Below, one piece after another: positions 33,699 through 43,067 of a DNA stretch of 64,000 bases; the stretch's first letter is position 1; each line of letters starts with the position of its first letter. This DNA comes from Metabacillus sediminilitoris (GTDB taxonomy: Bacteria > Bacillota > Bacilli > Bacillales > Bacillaceae). The notes under the pieces were generated by a model that was given only the letters and a program-made list of their open reading frames with translations, did no database searches and was not told the DNA's origin. The DNA lies in contig NZ_CP046266.1 of NCBI RefSeq assembly GCF_009720625.1, positions 1,497,501 through 1,561,500 of the forward strand, read 5' to 3'. The translations under genes and the position numbers were made by a program.

Positions 33699-34418
33699 AT
33701 GGGCCGTAAGTGGAACAATATTAAAGAGAAAAAAGCGTCTAAAGATGCAAATACTAGTCGTATCTATGCAAAATTCGGACGTGAAATTTATGTAGCAGCA
33801 AAGCAAGGAGAACCAGATCCAGAATCAAATCAAGCGCTAAAATTTGTTCTCGAGCGTGCAAAAACATACAGTGTACCTAAACATATTATTGATCGCGCAA
33901 TTGAAAAAGCAAAAGGCGGCTCTGAAGAAAACTATGATGAGCTTCGTTATGAAGGATTCGGGCCAAATGGATCAATGGTCATTGTTGATGCATTAACAAA
34001 TAATGTAAATCGAACAGCATCTGAAGTTCGTGCTGCATTCGGTAAAAACGGCGGAAATATGGGAGTAAGTGGCTCTGTTTCTTATATGTTTGATGCAACA
34101 GCTGTTATCGGTATCGAAGGCAAGACAGAAGATGAAGTACTTGAACTCTTAATGGAAGCAGATGTTGAAGTACGTGACATCATCGGTGAAGATGATTCGG
34201 TTATCGTGTATGCTGAACCTGACCAATTCCATGCTGTACAAGAGGCATTTAAAAATGCAGGGATCACAGAATTTACCGTTGCAGAATTAACGATGCTTGC
34301 ACAAAGTGAAGTAACACTTCCTGAAGATGCACAAGCACAATTCGAAAAAATGATTGATGCGATCGAAGACTTAGAAGATGTTCAGCAAGTGTATCACAAT
34401 GTGGACCTTGGTGAATGA
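33699..34418 (+). CDS. yeeN: YebC/PmpR-family protein YeeN
   Basis: 239 residues. The start [37 protein letters not shown] and [20 protein letters not shown] are the hallmark of the YebC/TACO1 family and almost identical to B. subtilis YeeN. Family members were first described as transcriptional regulators, and more recent work links them to translation of proline-rich or stalling sequences. ATG 33699 is preceded by AAAGAGAG; an upstream in-frame ATG (33618) adds 27 non-conserved residues. Stand-alone gene with its own terminator. Confidence 0.93.
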   Translation: MGRKWNNIKEKKASKDANTSRIYAKFGREIYVAAKQGEPDPESNQALKFVLERAKTYSVPKHIIDRAIEKAKGGSEENYDELRYEGFGPNGSMVIVDALTNNVNRTASEVRAAFGKNGGNMGVSGSVSYMFDATAVIGIEGKTEDEVLELLMEADVEVRDIIGEDDSVIVYAEPDQFHAVQEAFKNAGITEFTVAELTMLAQSEVTLPEDAQAQFEKMIDAIEDLEDVQQVYHNVDLGE

Positions 34419-34430
34419 TATAATAAATCC

Positions 34431-34470
34431 AAAAAGACCTTATGTTTTATAACAAAAGGTCTTTTTGTTT
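34431..34470 (+). terminator. terminator of yeeN
   Basis: AAAAAGACCTT (34431-34441) pairs with AAGGTCTTTTT, then TGTTT. Confidence 0.92.
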
Positions 34471-34474
34471 ATAC

Positions 34475-35212
34475 TTCTAAAATCAGGATATTGAGTAACA
34501 GGAGTTTTTTAAACTGGAACCTCTTTTTTTTAGTTTTCTTCTTTAACAATTATTTATAAAATCATCAATCCTACGAGTAGTTGATTGGATGTAACAGTGT
34601 TGTAACTAAATAATAAGGTATGAAGGTGAACTAATACTTAATGAATAACAGGCGGATTGTGAAAGGAAGAGTAAAAGTTAAAGAAGGAGTTGTAGAAGTA
34701 GAATAAATTTCACATAAAAACAGGTAACTCCTATCTTGATAAGCGCGATTCAAGCAGGTAATAAGGCAGTAATAATGGTGCTAGAATACGAGATTAAAGG
34801 TTGCTTATGCAGATCTTTTTTTTGGATTAAAATATTGTTGGGGGTTCCAATCCTATATAAATAATCCCGTACTATTTTTAAAATTCTATTAATCAGGTGC
34901 TTTTGTAAAAAGAAAAGAACCTTGTATTAAGGATAAAAGGGCATTAAATTTCATATCATTTTACAAAAAGAAACAATCAAAAAGATAAATACAAACTAAG
35001 TTTCATATGATAGAAGTTATTCAATAATGATCGCTTTCGTTCCATAATGTTCTTTTTACGCCTTACTACTTAATTTGTTGTAGAGCATTTTTGTGCTTGA
35101 AAAAAAAGGGAGTGAAGGAGTATGATCAGGCGTGACTTTTTATCATGGCTTGGAGTCTATGGTAAATGACTCAACTATCAACATTCATGTTAAACAAAAT
35201 GTATTCAAAAAA
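34475..35212. other. 740-bp gap with gene remnants
   Basis: No normal gene is present. A 21-codon ORF starts at 34641 (MNNRRIVKGRVKVKEGVVEVE), and a 15-codon ORF at 35122-35169 follows a strong GGGAGTGAAGGAG site and reads MIRRDFLSWLGVYGK, resembling the start of a twin-arginine signal peptide cut off by a stop. Both look like debris of deleted genes. The rest is AT-rich. Confidence 0.45.
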
Positions 35213-35674
35213 TCATATAATAAACTTTTTAGCTTCCGGGAATAAATCTTGGTAGAATTCTACATAATTTTCTTCATGTTCTGCTGGAAGGAAAAAGACG
35301 ATGTTATTGTTATCCAGTAAGGTTTTCACTGCACTTTTTACAATGTCGAATAATAGGTTAGGATCGATATCAGGATGGATGTTTAACCTGGATATTCCAA
35401 TGACACCATTTTTAGCGTGATGATACGCCCCATCTTCCCACAATCGTAACCCCATATTACCATGTGGTCCGTCATACCAATAATTCACATGTATTGGTTT
35501 TTTTCTTTTTATTAGTCCATGAGAATAAGCAATACTTGTAAATTCACTTAAAAATTCGTCACGTTGGTACCTGCTATATTTAGGTACAACGATTGCGAGA
35601 TATGGTGTAGATTCTATTAGTTGATTTCCTATATAAAGCGGCTTAACGGATTTCCTAAGTAAAAACTTAATCAT
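35213..35674 (-). CDS. unknown 153-residue protein
   Basis: I do not recognise it. From the internal ATG at 35674 (GGGAAG upstream) it reads MIKFLLRKSVKPLYIGNQL..., with YWYDGPHGNMGLRLW and PAEHEENYVEFYQDLFPEAKKFII. An upstream in-frame ATG at 35785 would add 37 residues without an RBS; that extension (ISAIFVQFAFFMYKP) may be leftover coding sequence. There is no signal peptide. Neighbouring genes give no functional clue. Confidence 0.55.
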   Translation of the reverse strand: MIKFLLRKSVKPLYIGNQLIESTPYLAIVVPKYSRYQRDEFLSEFTSIAYSHGLIKRKKPIHVNYWYDGPHGNMGLRLWEDGAYHHAKNGVIGISRLNIHPDIDPNLLFDIVKSAVKTLLDNNNIVFFLPAEHEENYVEFYQDLFPEAKKFII

Positions 35675-36102
35675 ACATATCTTCCCATCATAAATAGATT
35701 CTATTACGCGATTGTCGAATGATTTTGCAGGCTTATACATAAAAAATGCAAATTGTACGAAAATTGCTGAAATACCATGACTCATTGTACCAAATATTTT
35801 CTTGAAAAGTAATGTCTTTTATTAGAAAGCATCGAACATTTTAGGGTGTGGTATTCAAATGGTAGTGGGACTGGATTAGCAAAATTAAAGCCTGAATAGG
35901 ATGAGGTGACCCTAAATAACCAGGAGATCAACTTCATCTTTTTCATTTTTAAAACATGATGGACCTACAGAAAATAAAAAAGTGATCAATAAGAATAATC
36001 ATTTGCGCGGTGTTAAAAAGTACTCATTACTAGTATCTCATCGTCTTAGTGGGTATTACTATTTTATATAGATTGTAATCCTATTGTATTAGGGGAGAAA
36101 AA

Positions 36103-36603
36103 ATGGCGGAAATTATTGGAGTTAGTACTTGGATAGTTGCGGCTTTACGTTGGGGAGACTGGAGAAATTGGAACAAGTATCATGCAACGATCCTTTATTT
36201 CATTCTTGGTGACGTTCTTTATTATTATGTCTCATATCAACATCGACTTTGGACGCTTGAGCCAACATGGCCGTTAAAAAACGAACTTATTTGTTTAGTG
36301 GGAGAGTTTATTGTTTTTGCTTGCACTGTTTTAATCTATATAGGTAAGTATCCACGTGACCATTTTATCTCGTTTTGGTGGACGGCATTGTGGGTTATTA
36401 TTTACACAATAAATGAATGGATATTATTAAAAACAGGTACTTTTACATATCACCATGGGTGGACTTTGTTTGACTCATTTTTGTTTAACATTCTAATGTT
36501 TATTCTTATTCGGTTGCACTTTAAAATGCCAGTAATAACGTTGATTCTATCAGTAACAATTTCAATTATTCTCATATTTCTAAATTCTATTCCTATTAAA
36601 TAA
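36103..36603 (+). CDS. CBO0543-family membrane protein
   Basis: 166 residues with about five hydrophobic segments (near 25-42, 62-82, 88-108, 122-138 and 143-162) and many Trp/Tyr residues, including DWRNWNKYHATILYFILGDVLYYY, typical of the CBO0543 family of uncharacterised Firmicute membrane proteins. GGGGAG lies before the ATG. It is a single gene with a strong hydrophobic character; no function is known. Confidence 0.75.
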   Translation: MAEIIGVSTWIVAALRWGDWRNWNKYHATILYFILGDVLYYYVSYQHRLWTLEPTWPLKNELICLVGEFIVFACTVLIYIGKYPRDHFISFWWTALWVIIYTINEWILLKTGTFTYHHGWTLFDSFLFNILMFILIRLHFKMPVITLILSVTISIILIFLNSIPIK

Positions 36604-36768
36604 TTCTGTGCTAAAAAAATGAGATCAGTGTTTATTTCGAGAAATTTTAATATAAGGAGAGGACTTGAGGAGAAATTTAGGTGTTTATTTTTTTCATTTC
36701 AAATTAGCCACTTATAGTATTCATTCAGTTCCTCATTTTGCTCAAAAATCCTTATTCTATACATGTAA

Positions 36769-36805
36769 AAAAGAGCCACATTGGGATAACCAATGTGTAG
36801 CTCGT
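36769..36805 (-). terminator. terminator of the azoreductase gene
   Basis: GAGC-CACATTGG-N5-CCAATGTG-GCTC (with small bulges) is followed on the minus strand by six T residues, 24 nt after the stop. Confidence 0.85.
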
Positions 36806-36828
36806 CATAGGTTGAAGCAAATAAACTC

Positions 36829-37455
36829 TTAGAATATGTTCGCTGCTGTCATTGCCTTCTTAATGCCTTCTTCAATAATTTCTTCAGCACGATCAGGATA
36901 TTGATGATGTCCCTCGATAATTACTTTTGTAAGATCGGTAACACCCCAAAAGTTTAAAATCGTTTGCACATAGTTAACAGACATCTCGACGCTTTGTGCA
37001 GGTCCCTCAGAATACACGCCGCCTCTTGCGTTTAATATTGCAACTTTTTTATCGAGTAATAATCCAACAGGGCCTTCTGCTGTATAACGGAATGTTTTAC
37101 CTGCTTGACCTAGATAATCTAAATAAGTATGCAGAACAGCAGGGATCGTGAAGTTCCAAAGCGGGAATCCAAAAACAATTTTATCTGCGGCAAGGAATTG
37201 GTCCAAGTATTTGTTAATTAAATCTGTTGCCTTTTTCTCATCAGCCGTTAATTCTAAGCCTCTGCCTAATTTAAACATTCCATTCATCATGTCTGGATTT
37301 AAATAAGGTAAATTCTCATTGTATAAATCAAGCTCTGTAATAGTATCGTCTGGATGAGATTCTTTATAGCTCTCAAGGAAAGCTTGATAAAGCTGAACAC
37401 TTACTGCTTGTTCAATTGGTCGTGAATTTGCCTTAATAAATAAAACATTTGTCAT
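36829..37455 (-). CDS. azoR: FMN-dependent NADH-azoreductase
   Basis: 208 residues, flavodoxin-like fold. The N-terminal FMN-binding loop KANSRPIEQAVSVQLYQAF, the FPLWNFTIPAVLHTYLDY segment near 100 and NARGGVYSEGPAQ near 145 define the AzoR/AcpD family, which reduces quinones and azo compounds with NADH as a detoxification step. ATG 37455 has GGGGGAA upstream; the ATG at 37470 precedes that RBS. Two palindromes between it and the upstream marR gene suggest repression by the MarR protein, as in B. subtilis azoreductase systems. Confidence 0.9.
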   Translation of the reverse strand: MTNVLFIKANSRPIEQAVSVQLYQAFLESYKESHPDDTITELDLYNENLPYLNPDMMNGMFKLGRGLELTADEKKATDLINKYLDQFLAADKIVFGFPLWNFTIPAVLHTYLDYLGQAGKTFRYTAEGPVGLLLDKKVAILNARGGVYSEGPAQSVEMSVNYVQTILNFWGVTDLTKVIIEGHHQYPDRAEEIIEEGIKKAMTAANIF

Positions 37456-37478
37456 ATATAATTCCCCCATTATGTAGT

Positions 37479-37504
37479 TAAAAAGTTGCTATAGCAACTT
37501 TTTA
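37479..37504 (-). promoter_or_regulatory. 26-bp perfect palindrome, probable MarR operator of azoR
   Basis: TAAAAAGTTGCTA (37479-37491) is followed directly by its exact complement (37492-37504), 24 bp upstream of the azoR ATG, where it would block transcription. The core GTTGC-TATA-GCAAC recurs in weaker form at 37544-37563. Confidence 0.75.
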
Positions 37505-37543
37505 GTAGAGTTGCATGCAAACCTTGATCATAATACCATACAT

Positions 37544-37563
37544 ATAGTTGGTGTAGCAACTAT
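37544..37563 (-). promoter_or_regulatory. second MarR-type operator
   Basis: ATAGTTG-N6-CAACTAT (37544-37550/37557-37563) shares GTTG...GCAAC with the palindrome at 37479-37504, centred about 62 bp (six helical turns) away. Confidence 0.6.
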
Positions 37564-37583
37564 TGTTCAGGAAAATGTACGGA

Positions 37584-38012
37584 CTACCTTTGTACATTTT
37601 CCTGAATCTTAGAAAGAATTCTTCTTACTTCACTTAACTCTTCATCTGTGATCCCTTCACATACTAGCTTGTTAAGGTCTTCTGTAATAGGAATGACTCT
37701 ATGACCTAGCTCTCTCCCTTTATTAGTAAGGAACAAGTGTAAAGAGCGCCGATCCTTTTCACATGGCTCTCTTTTAATAAACCCCTTCTTTTCCAAATTA
37801 GAAACCATTCTTGCAATATTGGTTTTATCTTTTAAAAGCTTTTCAGCTATTTCATTTTGAGTCATTCCATCTTTTTCCCAAAGAAGCATCATAATAAGAT
37901 TTTGTTCCGGTGCCAGATTGAAAGGTGCTAATTTACTTTTTACACAATTTGTAACGGTTAAATCTGTTTGATGAATGAAAATGCTTATATAATCATTTAG
38001 AGATAAATTCAT
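37584..38012 (-). CDS. MarR-family transcriptional regulator
   Basis: 142 residues with a winged HTH (MTQNEIAEKLLKDKTNIARMVSNLEKKGFIKREPCEKDRRSLHLFLTNKG). ATG 38012 follows AGGGGGATCTCC; a longer in-frame start at 38069 is unlikely. It is immediately upstream of azoR on the same strand, and the intergenic region holds two related palindromes. A single Cys (TNCVKSK near residue 20) could sense electrophiles, as in quinone-responsive MarR/DUF24 regulators; this is speculative. Confidence 0.87.
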   Translation of the reverse strand: MNLSLNDYISIFIHQTDLTVTNCVKSKLAPFNLAPEQNLIMMLLWEKDGMTQNEIAEKLLKDKTNIARMVSNLEKKGFIKREPCEKDRRSLHLFLTNKGRELGHRVIPITEDLNKLVCEGITDEELSEVRRILSKIQENVQR

Positions 38013-38226
38013 GGAGATCCCCCTATATTCGGCTGATCGAATTATATGTAATTGACTGAAAATTGTCAATGTATTCTACGAAATAAATTAATTGAATCTA
38101 GTCCTATTTTACTATGTAAATTTAGTTAGATATAAAGCAGTTTTTCAGAAGAACAGTAAATAGTTGAGTATAACTATACGAAAACATATACTAGTGTTAA
38201 AAAAATATAGTGTGGAGGGATGTCAT

Positions 38227-38682
38227 TTGAATATTAAAATTGATGATTTAACCGGACCTGAAGTGGCTCAATTAGTTGGGGAACATCTACACGGTATGTC
38301 CCAACATTCCCCGCCAGAAAGTATCCATGCCTTGAATCTTGATGAATTAAGAAAACCGGAAATTACTTTTTGGAGTGTTTGGGAAAAAGATGAACTACTT
38401 GGCTGTGGAGCGCTTAAGGAGCTTGGTCGTCAACATGGAGAAATAAAATCAATGCGAACGTCTTCCTTACATTTAAGGAAGGGTGTTGCTAGGAGACTGC
38501 TCGAACACATCATTGGAGAAGCAGAACGGCGAGGCTATCAGCGTCTTAGTTTGGAAACGGGTTCAATGGAGGCTTTTGAACCGGCTCAAAAATTATATGC
38601 TAGTTTTGGATTTCACTATTGTAAGCCGTTTTCAGATTATATTGAAGATATAAATAGTGTATTTATGACGAAGGAATTATAG
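38227..38682 (+). CDS. GNAT-family N-acetyltransferase
   Basis: 152 residues. The acetyl-CoA pyrophosphate loop region SLHLRKGVARRLLEHIIGEAERRGYQRLSLETG and the C-terminal ASFGFHYCKPFSDY are typical GNAT motifs A and B. TTG 38227 has TGGAGGGA eight bases upstream; the longer ATG-like start at 38164 has none. The substrate is unknown. Single gene, divergent from marR. Confidence 0.85.
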   Translation: MNIKIDDLTGPEVAQLVGEHLHGMSQHSPPESIHALNLDELRKPEITFWSVWEKDELLGCGALKELGRQHGEIKSMRTSSLHLRKGVARRLLEHIIGEAERRGYQRLSLETGSMEAFEPAQKLYASFGFHYCKPFSDYIEDINSVFMTKEL

Positions 38683-38764
38683 TTTTTTAGATGTTGATCC
38701 TTTTTCGGCATTGTTAAAACGGATTGATATAATTTATCGAAAAAATGAAAAGGATAGCTGTTAA

Positions 38765-39298
38765 ATGATCATATCTATTTGTGGAATTGAAGGTTCTTTT
38801 GCAGAAATGGCTGCACAAAAAGCATTTAGCGAAGATATAAAAATAGTGTACTGTACTAGTTTTGAAGATGCTTTAAACTCTGTTAAAGAGAAACGATCTG
38901 ATTGTGCGGCAGTACCTGTAAAGACATCAAACTCTGGTGATGTAACAGAGGTGATGAAACTATTGAAATCAGGGGATTGGAATGTGAAATCAACCTATAA
39001 GCTCCATACCCATCATTGCTTATTGGCCTTAAAAGGTGAGCAAATAAAAACAGTCAATACCGTCTGTTCACATCCAAAGGCCCTTCAGGAATGCAGTATG
39101 TTTCTTCGTAACATGAATGTATCATTAGAAGAATATTTTAATACAGCAGCAGGTGCGAGATATATTGCTGAAAATAAGCAGAAACATACAGCAGCAATTG
39201 CTTCAAAAAGGGCAGCACAGTTATATGGATTAGAAATATTAGCAGAAAATATAGAAAATGATAATGACTATACGATTTTTTATATAGTAGGCTATTAA
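38765..39298 (+). CDS. prephenate-dehydratase-like protein lacking the ACT domain
   Basis: 177 residues covering only the catalytic periplasmic-binding-like domain: CGIEGSFAEMAAQKAF at the N-terminus (PDT usually GPxGSFSE), VCSHPKALQECSMFLRNM near 105, NTAAGARYIAENKQKHTAAIASKRAAQLYGLEILAENIEN near 130. The catalytic TRF motif of prephenate dehydratase is TIF here, so the substrate-binding arginine is lost, and the C-terminal ACT regulatory domain is missing. It may have another role or be inactive. A GAAAAGGATAG stretch lies before the ATG. Confidence 0.75.
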   Translation: MIISICGIEGSFAEMAAQKAFSEDIKIVYCTSFEDALNSVKEKRSDCAAVPVKTSNSGDVTEVMKLLKSGDWNVKSTYKLHTHHCLLALKGEQIKTVNTVCSHPKALQECSMFLRNMNVSLEEYFNTAAGARYIAENKQKHTAAIASKRAAQLYGLEILAENIENDNDYTIFYIVGY

Positions 39299-39305
39299 TT
39301 AAAAG

Positions 39306-39711
39306 AACGGTTTGGGTCAACAGGAGAAAGTCTATACATAGAACCAACGTTTTGTTTGTGATTATGGTTATAATATTCACGTTGGTGAAAATTTCTATGC
39401 CAATTTTGATTGTGTCTTTTTAGATGTTTGTGAAATTCGCATGGGTGATAACTGTTTTATCGCACCAGATGTACATATCTTTACAGCAACTCACCCAAGT
39501 AACAGAGGAAAGAATATCGGGTGCAGAGTACGGAAAACCAATACATATTCGTCATAATGTCTGGATTGGCGGTAGAACGGTCATAAATCCAGGAGTTAAC
39601 ATAGGGAATAATGTTGTGATTGCTTCTGGTTGCAGTCGTAACAAAGGATGTACCAGATGATGATGTGGTCGGTGGGAATTCTGGAAAATATTGAAACAAA
39701 TTGGAGAATAG
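39306..39711 (+). pseudogene. decayed maltose/galactoside O-acetyltransferase (Maa-like)
   Basis: Translation across frames recovers Maa hallmarks: [88 protein letters not shown] and a final DDVVGGNSGK. The pieces lie in different frames with in-frame stops, and the N-terminal domain is absent. The left-handed beta-helix hexapeptide repeats are still legible, so the decay is recent. Confidence 0.85.
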
Positions 39712-39830
39712 AAATTTCATCATGACAAAAGACAGCTTAATAAGAGCAGTCGTTTCTTAACTTTTATTGCTTATTTAAATAAAGTGGATAGAAGTGTTAC
39801 CTATATTCATAGGTTAGGAGAATTGTATCT

Positions 39831-39992
39831 TTGGAATTTTTTATGATTATATTTGTATTTTTACTTTTTATTTGTATTAGCTCAGTCTTAAATATACTTC
39901 TTAAAATGACAGAAAAGAGACATTGGGGAATATCTTTATTATTAAGTATAGGTTTAACGTTATTGACAGTTGCTCTATTAGGAGTTAAGTGA
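39831..39992 (+). CDS. small two-helix membrane protein
   Basis: 53 residues from TTG 39831 (TTAGGAGA ten bases upstream) or 49 from ATG 39843. Two hydrophobic segments (IIFVFLLFICISSVLNILL and ISLLLSIGLTLLTVALLGV) flank a polar turn KMTEKRHWG. Similar small membrane proteins are frequent in Bacillus but I cannot name this one. Confidence 0.5.
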   Translation: MEFFMIIFVFLLFICISSVLNILLKMTEKRHWGISLLLSIGLTLLTVALLGVK

Positions 39993-40110
39993 AAAAGAAG
40001 AACCAATTTATTTTGGATCGCCAGTTATACTTCAGTATGTCATGTTTTTTTAAAGTTAGATGTAGCTAACCTAAAATTCTATACAGCATAAAGATCTGAG
40101 GTGTGTGTAA

Positions 40111-40623
40111 ATGATTTTAGATGTAAGAGGCGAGCCTGAAATGGAACCTGTTGTAGGAATGCTTTACTCAATGGTGAAGGGGAATTATAATCGGTTAAAA
40201 TCGATTGTTGCTGGTATGACACAGGATGAATTAGATTATAAAGGTCCTAATCAAAAATACAACAGTACTGCACAATTACTAAGGCATTTAGCTTACGTGG
40301 ATCTCAACTGGGTGTTTCGAATAAAGGGGGAGGATATGCCCTTAGAACTTGAAGCGAAATACGGTCCAATGTTAAATGAAAACAACCAAATACCGCAAAT
40401 TAATGGTATTTCTCTAGAGATTCTTATTAATGATTATGATGAAATTATAGACATGATTAAATATTTATGCTACGAGTTAACAGATAAACAATTAAATCAA
40501 ACAGTTGATTATGAAAATGGAAAAGAAGCTACTATCAGATGGGGGATCTGGCATATAGCAGACCATAATAGGTATCATCAAGCACATGTTAACCAACTTC
40601 GAAAATGGTTTAGCCAAAGATAA
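40111..40623 (+). CDS. DinB-family protein
   Basis: 170 residues, predicted four-helix bundle. The three metal-binding histidines expected of DinB/YfiT-like proteins are plausible in LLRHLAYVDLNW near 53 and WHIADHNRYHQAHVNQLRKW near 146-165. DinB relatives include thiol-dependent transferases (bacillithiol-type) and DNA-damage-induced proteins of unknown role. GAGGTGTG lies before the ATG. Single gene. Confidence 0.82.
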   Translation: MILDVRGEPEMEPVVGMLYSMVKGNYNRLKSIVAGMTQDELDYKGPNQKYNSTAQLLRHLAYVDLNWVFRIKGEDMPLELEAKYGPMLNENNQIPQINGISLEILINDYDEIIDMIKYLCYELTDKQLNQTVDYENGKEATIRWGIWHIADHNRYHQAHVNQLRKWFSQR

Positions 40624-40909
40624 GAATGTTCTTCATCAATAAAAATAAAAGGTTAATTCCTTTCTAAGATAAGCAAGTTTCAAGTGACTTGTATGAAAAG
40701 GTATTTAAATACTAGTTTACTACTCTACTGCGTTCACTTATAATAACAATACTTTAATCTGTGACAGAGGTGAATAAACATGCTTTGGATTCCATTATTT
40801 GAAAATGATGTACCTGTAGCCCTTCTCCGCCCATAATGGAGGTAAGGTGACTACTTCTCTCCGTTAGGGCATTTATATTGACCTAGACTTAAATACGGAG
40901 GGTGCAAAA
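40624..40909. other. gap with an 18-residue remnant ORF
   Basis: ATG 40780 follows ACAGAGGTGAATAA and encodes MLWIPLFENDVPVALLRP before a stop at 40836; the reading suggests the beginning of a lost gene. Nothing else is visible. Confidence 0.3.
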
Positions 40910-41785
40910 ATGAAAAACACTTTGTTAGGTTCGATCTATTTGGCTTTAGCCGCCAGTATTTGGGGTGGTATGTACGTTGTTGTTAAGGTTGTCGTATCAG
41001 TTATACCGCCATTAGAACTTGTTTGGATGCGATATTTAGTAGCTATTATCGCTTTGCTCATTATTGGCTTGGTAAAAAAACAGTCATGGCGGATTCATAG
41101 ACGTGATATCTTATTGATTAGCATTATTGGGATAGTTGGTAATACGATTTCGATTGTAACTCAAGAAATAGGTACGAACCTGTCTACGGCACAAATGGGA
41201 GCAATCATTACTTCTTCAACACCGGCATTTATGGTTCTTTTTGCGAGGCTATTGCTTAACGAACGGTTGAACCTTAAAAAGTGCCTATCTGTTGGTTTAG
41301 CTACATCTGGAGTATTCCTTATTGTTGGAAACGGTCAAATTGACATGTCCAACCAACTAGGTGGAATTTCGCTGCTTATTGCAGCATTAACATGGGCACT
41401 GATGTCTGTACTTTTAAAACGTGTTCCAAGTCATTATTCTCCAATTGTTGTGACAACTTACTCAATTTTAGTTGCCATCATTATTCTGACTCCTTTTGTA
41501 TTGGGACGTTTAGATGAAATTAATTTCTCTCAACTAACTCATCCGTCAATTTGGGGTGGAATTTTATATTTGGGAATCGTTTCAACTGCCTGTGCATTTA
41601 TCCTTTGGAATCGTGGATTACAATTGCTGAATGCTTCAAGTGGAGGTTTATTTTTCTTTTTTCAACCTTTAGTTGGAACAATACTTGGATGGCTTTTGTT
41701 AGGAGAAAACATAGGTGGAACGTTTTGGATAGGTTCAATCTTAATTCTTAGTGGAGTTTTGCTGGTTATTAGGGAAGAAAAGTAG
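40910..41785 (+). CDS. DMT-superfamily (EamA) transporter
   Basis: 291 residues with ten predicted transmembrane helices in two five-helix EamA repeats. The first repeat begins YLALAASIWGGMYVVVKVVV, the second GGISLLIAALTWALMSVLLKR, and the C-terminal FFFQPLVGTILGWLLLGE motif is typical. Exporter of metabolites or amino acids; substrate unknown. GGAGGGTGC precedes the ATG. The next gene, a GNAT acetyltransferase, is in the same direction and may be cotranscribed. Confidence 0.87.
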   Translation: MKNTLLGSIYLALAASIWGGMYVVVKVVVSVIPPLELVWMRYLVAIIALLIIGLVKKQSWRIHRRDILLISIIGIVGNTISIVTQEIGTNLSTAQMGAIITSSTPAFMVLFARLLLNERLNLKKCLSVGLATSGVFLIVGNGQIDMSNQLGGISLLIAALTWALMSVLLKRVPSHYSPIVVTTYSILVAIIILTPFVLGRLDEINFSQLTHPSIWGGILYLGIVSTACAFILWNRGLQLLNASSGGLFFFFQPLVGTILGWLLLGENIGGTFWIGSILILSGVLLVIREEK

Positions 41786-41866
41786 AAGAATCAAGAATGA
41801 AAGCCTTTGGAATCTATAAGTCCAAAGGTTCTTTTCTATCTTATTATGGTGAAAGGAGAGTTTATC

Positions 41867-42313
41867 GTGTCAGAAACAATTGTACCTATGACAATTGATA
41901 AATTGGAACCATGTATCGAACTCTATATAAACGTTTTTAATTGTGAGCCGTGGAATGAAACCTGGACATATCAAACTACTAAGGAAAGACTTACTGATTT
42001 ACTGCATACACCAAAATTCCTTGGGTTTTTATTATACGAAAATGACCATTTAATTGGTCTCATTGCAGGTAATAGTAAAAAAACATCTAAAGGATTAACT
42101 TTTTATTTGGCTGAACTTTGTATAAATAATATAATTCAAGGTAAAGGATATGGTAAAAAATTGCTTCTTTGTTTAGAGGGTGAACTAAAGAAAAGAGATA
42201 TACATAGTCTTTACTTATTAACTGCAAATAGAGGACCTGCGCAAGCGTTTTATGAAAAAAATAACTATGTAATGAATGAGAATCGGATAGTTATGAAGAA
42301 AAGCTTTGAATGA
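41867..42313 (+). CDS. GNAT-family N-acetyltransferase
   Basis: 148 residues. Motif A reads AELCINNIIQGKGYGKKLLLCLEGELKKRDIHSLYLLT, followed by NRGPAQAFYEKNNYVMN (motif B). GTG 41867 has AAAGGAGAG upstream; the longer reading from 41807 is unsupported. It may modify a compound exported by the adjacent EamA transporter, but this is only a neighbourhood guess. Confidence 0.83.
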   Translation: MSETIVPMTIDKLEPCIELYINVFNCEPWNETWTYQTTKERLTDLLHTPKFLGFLLYENDHLIGLIAGNSKKTSKGLTFYLAELCINNIIQGKGYGKKLLLCLEGELKKRDIHSLYLLTANRGPAQAFYEKNNYVMNENRIVMKKSFE

Positions 42314-42462
42314 CACCTTTTTATTTAATAGGATGCTATGATCCAAATGGATTAACATATTTTTTTGTTGAAGTAATGAAATAGGAATAGAAGCTATATA
42401 AGTGATGAAAAGTCAGTAACTTATAGAGAGAAAGAGGTTTATAAAAGACATCCGTTTCTTCG

Positions 42463-42966
42463 ATTCAAATAGCATATGGAGATCACTCATCACAATTTAG
42501 AGAATTGCGTATTCCGGAGTTTACTGGAAGTGTCTCGTAGTGATTACTATTCATTGAGATTTTTGGCAAGCGAAATATGGACTCGAAGAAAATGATTCAA
42601 TTGTTAATGACTTAACTCGTCGTGGTTATGCAGCATGGAATATTGAATATCGAAGGATCGGAGGGTCGAAGAAGATGGAAGAGGCTGGACAGGTACATTT
42701 CATGATGTGATAGATGCTGTAAATCATCTGTCAAATTTAGATGATCGTTTCCAGCTTGACCTTTCTCGATTGGTTATTCTTAGGCATTCAGCAGGAGGAC
42801 ACCTGGCTCTTTGGTTAGCATCACGAATGAACAAAGTTCACACTGACGATTTGGGTAAATCTCTAGTAGTTCCTATACAGAGTGTCATTAGCCTGGTAGG
42901 GGTTGAACGAATTCGGGAGCTTTCTTATAGAAGTGACACTTATCTTTATTATCTCCGTTCAGGTTA
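42463..42966 (+). pseudogene. decayed alpha/beta hydrolase
   Basis: Reading across frames gives IAYGDHSSQFRELRIPE, FWQAKYGLEENDSIVNDLTRRGYAAWNIEYRRIGG, GWTGTFHDVIDAVNHL and LSRLVILRHSAGGHLALWLASR (nucleophile elbow GHSAGG with G to R). Frameshifts and stops interrupt it (for example in the HGGFW region near 42540), and the catalytic Asp/His part is truncated. It resembles esterase/BD-FAE-like hydrolases. Confidence 0.8.
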
Positions 42967-42977
42967 GTTAATTAACC

Positions 42978-43027
42978 AACACCCCCCAATGAGATATTAG
43001 CTTACTCTAAGAGGGGTGTTACTTTTT
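42978..43027 (+). terminator. terminator after the hydrolase pseudogene
   Basis: AACACCCC (42978-42985) pairs with GGGGTGTT (43013-43020), followed by ACTTTTT. Confidence 0.75.
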
Positions 43028-43067
43028 AGGATGGTATAAAAACATAATGCACATCCTCAATACTTTT

